Shown here in pieces: positions 59,669-64,000 of a stretch of 64,000 nt of DNA. The notes beneath the pieces are model-generated. The model was not told the origin of the DNA, ran no database searches, and was given only the letters and a program-made list of their open reading frames with translations. The stretch's first letter is position 1. Each line of letters opens with the position of its first letter. Both the position numbers and the translations under genes were made by a program. Source of the stretch: Azophilus sp965221755 (GTDB lineage: Bacteria > Pseudomonadota > Gammaproteobacteria > Pseudomonadales > Azotimanducaceae); NCBI GenBank assembly GCA_965221755.1, contig OZ244921.1, forward strand, positions 1,984,001 through 2,048,000, read 5' to 3'.

Positions 59669-60421
59669 TTATGAATTTCGGGACCGCAGCATGATCAGAT
59701 CATCATCAATGCCTTGCAGCAATTCCAGCCGGGATGAGTGGGCAACCAATTCGCGCCCGTCCACTGGCTTGATACGGAATGGGAACAGGCTCGGGTGATT
59801 GAGCAGATGCTTTGGGCTAGCTGGGTCCACATACCCTTTCAGCAGTGCTTCTAGCAGCCAGGCAGCCAGCTTTGGCGACGCGATCTCAAGTTTCATATTC
59901 GGCTCATGGACGCTTCGGCTTTTGGCGTCCGCCAGCACACCCCAATCAACGCAGGACCGGAGCACCCGGTTCGTGGCGTGGGACACCGTTTCGCGGTCCC
60001 CGTACAGCTCGCGCATGCGCCGTTGAACTTGGCTGGCTGAGGCGGCGCCCTGCAGCTGCAGCAGCCTGCCAACGGAGGTCGCCACTGCCCCCCAAAAGGG
60101 ATAGACAGCCATCATCATGCCCCAGTGAATGGCAAGCCGGTCGGATGAGGGCATTGTTTGGAGCAAGGCTTGTCCTGCCTCACGCAACGCGGCCACCCGC
60201 AGTGGCCCGTCGAGCCAAGTCTTCAACAGGATGATGATGGTCTTGGCCCGGCTGTTTCGACGGGTATTGCTGTTAACCGAGAGTTCATTCGCCAGCATCT
60301 CATCTAGGGCATCACGAACAGCCGCTCTGTCTTTCCCGGCCCGTGCGAGGGCTGCCGTTCGCTCAAGCCACTCCAAGCGAATGCGCTGGCTCAAACCCAC
60401 GGACATTTTGCCGTTGTTCAT
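59669..60421 (-). CDS. BrxA-like protein (DUF1819-like), BREX
   Basis: A 250-residue, mainly helical protein. S-V-N-S-N-T-R-R-N-S-R-A-K-T-I-I-I-L-L-K-T-W and W-G-M-M-M-A-V-Y-P-F-W-G-A-V-A-T-S-V-G-R-L-L resemble the conserved core of BrxA/DUF1819, a small DNA-binding component of BREX systems. Its place directly after pglZ, with a four-base overlap, matches the published order of BREX type 3 loci. Similarity is judged by eye only, so the family call is moderate while the operon membership is firm. Confidence 0.6.
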   Translation of the reverse strand: MNNGKMSVGLSQRIRLEWLERTAALARAGKDRAAVRDALDEMLANELSVNSNTRRNSRAKTIIILLKTWLDGPLRVAALREAGQALLQTMPSSDRLAIHWGMMMAVYPFWGAVATSVGRLLQLQGAASASQVQRRMRELYGDRETVSHATNRVLRSCVDWGVLADAKSRSVHEPNMKLEIASPKLAAWLLEALLKGYVDPASPKHLLNHPSLFPFRIKPVDGRELVAHSSRLELLQGIDDDLIMLRSRNS

Positions 60422-62436
60422 GGGCCCGCTCCCGCAATGCGCACCAAGGGCACGATGACCTCTTCAATGCAAGCGCCGCCGTGGCAAACCACGCGCTCGC
60501 CCTCGCGCACGAACGCCGACCGGTTGGGTGCCAGCAATGCTCGGCAATTTTCGGGCAAGCCTGAGGAAGGCCACCGCCAAGCCGACGGAAAGCGCTCGCC
60601 CATGCGGCGGCGCAAGGTCTCGTCTGGATAGATGCGAACCCGCTCGCCACGCACATCGGCGATGACGCCTTCCGCAGGGTGGCCGCAGCCGTGTGCCTCG
60701 ATGTTGCCGTGGTCAGAGGTGAGAAACACTTGGTAGCCGTTCTGCAGAAGCGAGTCGAGTAGCTCGGCCAAGTAACCTCCGGCCACCCACTGACGCACTT
60801 GATTGTGCATCCCCGCGGTGCCAAGCGTCATGCCGTGCATGATCTTGTCCACGGTATCGATCACCAATCCGAGCACACGCATGTCGGGACGCTCAGCAAG
60901 TTTGGCTACGGTGTCCAAACCACTTTGGCCCAAACCTTTGCTATAGGCTACCTGCTTAGAGTCGATGCCTTCCCTTGCCCAGAATTGTCGCCATAGCACT
61001 GGCTCTCGATCAGTGGTGTGGAGGTGGTCGGGGAAATAAAGCGGTGGTCGCCCTGCGAAGATCGCCTGCCGAGAAATGGAAGTGACGGTTGGGACCCAAG
61101 CGAAGACGGCATCTTCCTGCATGTGCAAGCCCGGTCTCTGCTCGGTCAACTCGTGCCGGATGACCACCCATTGGTCGAGCGCCAAGCCATCGAGAACCAG
61201 CAGCGCCACCTTGCTGGCATCCGGTTCCCGCAGTTCCCTTGCGAGAAGGCGCGGAACGTGGTGAAGCATGACCGGCGGCACAGGTGGAAGGTTCGCCAAA
61301 CCAGCGTAGCGATTCGCAAGCCAATTGCGGAACGACACGTCAACACGAGTCTGAATGCTGTCCCAGCGCTCATCGGTTGTTTGCGCCTCCAAGGTCAGTG
61401 CGGCCAGCTCTGCCCACACCTTGCTGAACCTCAGCCAGTCCGCGTGTCCGGCTGCCTCTTTGCTGAACCTCAGCCAGTCCGCGTGTCCGGCTGCCTCTTC
61501 CGGCAGCTGTGAGTTCGCCTGCTCCAGCAGTCGCTCCAAGCGATGTACATGGTGGTGCTTAGCATCCATTTGTAGGCCAACCCGGAACCAAGTTCTGGAA
61601 AAATCGTTGGTGGACGGATGTTGAACTGCCTGCAAGTGCCCCTCGACAAACAGATTATCGATGTACACGCGAATGTCGGGATGATCGAAGGGTAGGAGCG
61701 CCGGTCCCGCAAAGGACAAGGAACGGCTGGTTTCCGCATTGCTCCCACCGGAGCTCGATCCAGCAACTTGGTCCAGAAAAACGAGCCAGCGCTCCTGTAG
61801 GAAGCTCAAGAAAGCCCTGCGGTTCGGCACGATGGCCTCAAGCGGCCAAATCGAAAACTCATTGTGCTGCCGGAGTAGCTGAACCAAACGCTCGCCGATG
61901 GATGGGGGGACGCGCTGCTCAGCATAGTGGCGGCGGAGCAGGATGCGCAGCAGATCATGGGGTTCCGCGATGGCTTCGGGAACGATCCCATAGACGTGGC
62001 GCAAGACAAAGTCCTTGGTGGCATTGTCGCCCAACACGCCCGTTTGGTGTTGCTGGCGCGCAGCCCATAGCGCATCCAAGTCCGCTACGTTGATTTCCGC
62101 CACCACAGAGCGGCTGAGTGAGGGGAACAGTGCATTCAGCCCCAAGGAGACAGAGTGCCCGGTGCTCAGGATGTCGAACGGCAACGAGCCGAGGGTTGGG
62201 ATGGACAGCACCACAGCCGAATCTGCTTGCTCGCCCCGGTCCCAATATTCGCGGAAGCGCGACTCGTAAGCGTAGCGGAAGGCAATCGCTTCCTCGAAGC
62301 GGAGGACTTCAAAGCCCCGCTCGCGGATCGCCGCTTGAAGGCGCTCATCCGCTAGAAGGCTGTCGGGGTCGTCGGCCAACATGAACCGATGTATGCCGGG
62401 GATGAACTCGTTGAGAATGTGGTCGCGCCAACTCAC
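60418..62436 (-). CDS. pglZ: BREX type 3-like PglZ alkaline-phosphatase-fold protein
   Basis: A 672-residue PglZ-domain protein. The N-terminus (M-S-W-R-D-H-I-L-N-E-F, then F-R-Y-A-Y-E-S-R-F-R-E-Y-W-D-R-G) matches the BREX-3 form. Phosphatase-fold metal sites are visible in L-L-V-L-D-G-L-A-L-D-Q-W (about 415) and T-S-D-H-G-N-I-E-A-H-G (about 570). PglZ is essential in BREX phage exclusion, though its substrate is unknown. A 13-residue unit (E-A-A-G-H-A-D-W-L-R-F-S-K) is present twice in a row near residue 318. It abuts the DUF2513 gene and overlaps the brxA-like gene. Confidence 0.85.
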   Translation of the reverse strand: MSWRDHILNEFIPGIHRFMLADDPDSLLADERLQAAIRERGFEVLRFEEAIAFRYAYESRFREYWDRGEQADSAVVLSIPTLGSLPFDILSTGHSVSLGLNALFPSLSRSVVAEINVADLDALWAARQQHQTGVLGDNATKDFVLRHVYGIVPEAIAEPHDLLRILLRRHYAEQRVPPSIGERLVQLLRQHNEFSIWPLEAIVPNRRAFLSFLQERWLVFLDQVAGSSSGGSNAETSRSLSFAGPALLPFDHPDIRVYIDNLFVEGHLQAVQHPSTNDFSRTWFRVGLQMDAKHHHVHRLERLLEQANSQLPEEAAGHADWLRFSKEAAGHADWLRFSKVWAELAALTLEAQTTDERWDSIQTRVDVSFRNWLANRYAGLANLPPVPPVMLHHVPRLLARELREPDASKVALLVLDGLALDQWVVIRHELTEQRPGLHMQEDAVFAWVPTVTSISRQAIFAGRPPLYFPDHLHTTDREPVLWRQFWAREGIDSKQVAYSKGLGQSGLDTVAKLAERPDMRVLGLVIDTVDKIMHGMTLGTAGMHNQVRQWVAGGYLAELLDSLLQNGYQVFLTSDHGNIEAHGCGHPAEGVIADVRGERVRIYPDETLRRRMGERFPSAWRWPSSGLPENCRALLAPNRSAFVREGERVVCHGGACIEEVIVPLVRIAGAGP
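61421..61498 (-). repeat. 39-bp perfect tandem duplication in pglZ
   Basis: 61421-61459 and 61460-61498 are identical and in frame, giving a duplicated 13-residue segment in a helical part of PglZ between the N-terminal region and the phosphatase fold. Confidence 0.95.
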
Positions 62437-62790
62437 TCAGAGATCGATTCCCGTGTGGTCGGCGATCTTTTTCTTCAGGAAACCGCTGGCAAGGTTCTTG
62501 ATGATTTCCAAGGTCGCGTTGCCCCCTGTTTCAGCGACTGTCCGCTTGGTCTTGTTCCAAACTCCCTCATCGCGAATCGAATCTAAAAACTCGCAACCCT
62601 GTGCGGTCAGCCGGTACGCCACATCGCTTTCCGGATACAGGTACCCTTGATCGCACAGGAGCTGCGCATGGAACCATTTCTTTTCTTCTTGGACTCCAAG
62701 CCCCATAGTCCGAATAACAAGGAACAAGCAGCGCCCATGTGATTCGATCTCCATTAGAAGCTCTCTGAGGTAGTCGTCATCTCGTTTCAT
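62437..62790 (-). CDS. DUF2513 family protein
   Basis: A 117-residue protein starting M-K-R-D-D-D-Y-L-R-E-L-L-M-E-I-E and containing R-L-T-A-Q-G-C-E-F-L-D-S-I-R-D-E-G-V-W-N-K-T-K, the clear DUF2513 signature, a winged-helix-like fold often found near phage and defence genes. A C-terminal helix (A-S-G-F-L-K-K-K-I) may pack on a partner. Its start overlaps the pglX stop by four bases and its stop touches pglZ, so it is fully built into the operon. Confidence 0.85.
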   Translation of the reverse strand: MKRDDDYLRELLMEIESHGRCLFLVIRTMGLGVQEEKKWFHAQLLCDQGYLYPESDVAYRLTAQGCEFLDSIRDEGVWNKTKRTVAETGGNATLEIIKNLASGFLKKKIADHTGIDL

Positions 62791-64000
62791 ATTTGTCTCG
62801 TCTGGTGGAGGCTCGTTGCGTCAACGCGGATCGAGGCTTGGTCGAACCACATGAGCAGCTTCGGGTCTTCGTGGAGGATTGCTTCCGGGATTTTGTTGGC
62901 TACCTTGACGATGGTTGCATAATCTTGGTTTTGCCATGCGCGCCGGAAGCCGGCTCGAACTGCCTCTAGGCGAAACCGCCGGAGTCGTCGCTGGTCGGAG
63001 GCTACGTACTCATCAAATTCCCTGAGCAAGGAGCGTTCACGCAATTCGGCTAGGTCGCTGGCCTTATTGGGGTCGGGGACGTACCAGCGGTCTTTGGCCT
63101 TGGCGCGGAGCCTTGGATGGTCCTTGGGCAAGTTGCGCAAATCCTTGAAGTTGGTGGATAGGTAGGCGTGAATCTGAGGAGGGACATCACCGGCGCCCAC
63201 GTAGCGCAGGAAGTTCTCTGCAAGCAGGTCGGAGAGTTCCAGCACTCGCTCGTGCTTTAGCCAGCCGCTGAGTTCGGGGATGAAATCGGGGTGGATGTCC
63301 TGAAAGGAGCGGGGTTTGCGGGCTAGCTCCTGCCGTAGCCACTGGATTGCTGATTCCTCGTCCCTGACGAACAGTTCGAGTTGAGCAACTTCCTGCACTT
63401 GGATTCGCTTTCGGTCGTATTCGACCACCTGCTCCGGCAGGAAGAACATGCCGTCCCGCTCCGGGAAGCGTTGCATCAAGCCCTCGTTGAAATCCGATAC
63501 TGAGAGCGGCACCGTGACGCCACGCTGAACGTGGAAGGCGACCATACGGTCGAACAGCATGTAGCCCCGCCGTTCAGCCACCACCTCGATGGCTTCATTA
63601 GCGGCGACGAAAACGGGCAGGTTGCCCAGATGGGTGCGAACGAAATCCCAAGCGCCCTCCTCTGCTCCGGATGATAGTTGAAAGCGACGCTCCAGGCCGC
63701 CGTTTGGTTTGTAGGCCGAGATTACCAAGTCCTGCTTGACGGCCGTGCTGGTGAGTTGTCGGTAAGAGCCCTGCTGCTTGTCCAGTGTGCGGACGTCGGC
63801 AACCACGAAGCCGGCTGCAAGCATCGACTCCTGAATGGCATTCCAGACCGAATTACGGGAATTGTGAAAGACGACAGTGATCCAGCGGCCCGGCTTCAGA
63901 ACGCGGCGATATTCAGCGAAACCGCCTTGCATCAAGCGCTTGTAGTCGGCGAGGCTCTTCCCTTTCTTCCGGTCAATGATCGACTCCTTAGTGCTTGGGG
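62787..64000 (-). CDS. pglX: BREX type 3-like PglX DNA methyltransferase, 5' partial
   Basis: The frame is open to the right edge, so only the C-terminal part, about 404 residues, is here. The first residues (S-L-A-D-Y-K-R-L-M-Q, then Y-R-R-V-L-K-P-G-R-W-I-T-V-V-F-H-N-S) are the late motifs of a DUF1156-type adenine methyltransferase. A long C-terminal extension follows, thought to recognise DNA. Adjacent PglZ supports assignment as the modification enzyme of a BREX type 3-like system, which marks host DNA against exclusion. SAM-binding and catalytic motifs lie outside the window. Confidence 0.78.
   Translation of the reverse strand, partial: PSTKESIIDRKKGKSLADYKRLMQGGFAEYRRVLKPGRWITVVFHNSRNSVWNAIQESMLAAGFVVADVRTLDKQQGSYRQLTSTAVKQDLVISAYKPNGGLERRFQLSSGAEEGAWDFVRTHLGNLPVFVAANEAIEVVAERRGYMLFDRMVAFHVQRGVTVPLSVSDFNEGLMQRFPERDGMFFLPEQVVEYDRKRIQVQEVAQLELFVRDEESAIQWLRQELARKPRSFQDIHPDFIPELSGWLKHERVLELSDLLAENFLRYVGAGDVPPQIHAYLSTNFKDLRNLPKDHPRLRAKAKDRWYVPDPNKASDLAELRERSLLREFDEYVASDQRRLRRFRLEAVRAGFRRAWQNQDYATIVKVANKIPEAILHEDPKLLMWFDQASIRVDATSLHQTRQI

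Noticed and set aside
1..64000. tRNA or rRNA genes
   Set aside because: I saw no cloverleaf with a T-loop GGTTCGA-type core in a supportable context and no rRNA-like sequence; a covariance-model scan would be needed to exclude small RNAs.

Overview
The window is GC-rich, gene-dense chromosomal DNA from a gammaproteobacterium. Evidence: the pheA-hisC-tyrA-cmk-rpsA-ihfB string, a second block metW-metX-yggT-proC-yggS-pilT-ruvX-yqgE, and rpoH, trmB, hemW and rdgB, all of which occur together in Pseudomonas-like and Chromatiales-like genomes. I cannot name a species. Secreted ankyrin proteins, a very large autotransporter-like protein, lipoproteins, decayed transposons, a toxin-antitoxin remnant and a phage-defence cluster suggest a genome with much accessory DNA, perhaps marine or host-associated; that last point is inference.

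Layout. 1-6109: aromatic amino acid genes running by short overlaps into cmk, rpsA, ihfB and a LapA-like membrane gene; aroA, usually between tyrA and cmk, is absent here. 6232-7959: a coiled-coil membrane protein, a MetR regulator and a tiny membrane protein. 8061-12776: leftward acyl-CoA genes (SDR, carboxyltransferase, enoyl-CoA hydratase, acyl-CoA-dehydrogenase-fold flavoprotein). 12921-18266: an Ntn-hydrolase acylase, a secreted repeat protein and another SDR. 18350-19857: dsbB and a quinone oxidoreductase. 19917-20180: intergenic palindromes and a MITE-like element with 48-bp perfect inverted repeats.

20138-25748 is an accessory region: a PTPS-like gene, a HAD phosphatase-like gene and a cereblon-type CULT-domain gene in one leftward run; then an ATPase gene that has lost its middle, a second broken copy of the CULT gene, a shattered metallopeptidase gene, two secreted ankyrin proteins and a small GIY-YIG-like protein. 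Part of it (about 22985-25750) looks clearly more AT-rich than its surroundings.

25805-32989 returns to core genes (TesB, a luciferase-like oxidoreductase, an Rpn-like protein, rpoH, trmB, hemW, rdgB). An insert (about 33000-34950) carries a PqqD-like remnant and an orphan AAA+ ATPase. 34981-41611 is the conserved methionine/proline/PilT block. 42008-44466 is a MoxR ATPase plus VWA protein pair. 44799-50006 is one gene for a 1,735-residue exported protein built of Calx-beta domains alternating with an unnamed helical module and ending in a beta-barrel-like region. 50353-55928 is an RND efflux pair in line with a Rieske oxygenase. 56251-58951 holds two truncated paralogous lipoprotein/propeller genes separated by a decayed IS30-type element. 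59085-64000 is a vapBC remnant and the end of a BREX type 3-like defence operon (pglX, a DUF2513 gene, pglZ, a brxA-like gene).

The signals I rate highest are the CULT-domain gene with its decayed twin around an ATPase remnant, the alternating-module autotransporter, the BREX-3 operon with an unexpected DUF2513 gene and a 39-bp in-frame duplication in pglZ, the 48-bp-TIR element that supplies the end of a coding sequence, and a family of intergenic palindromic repeats.
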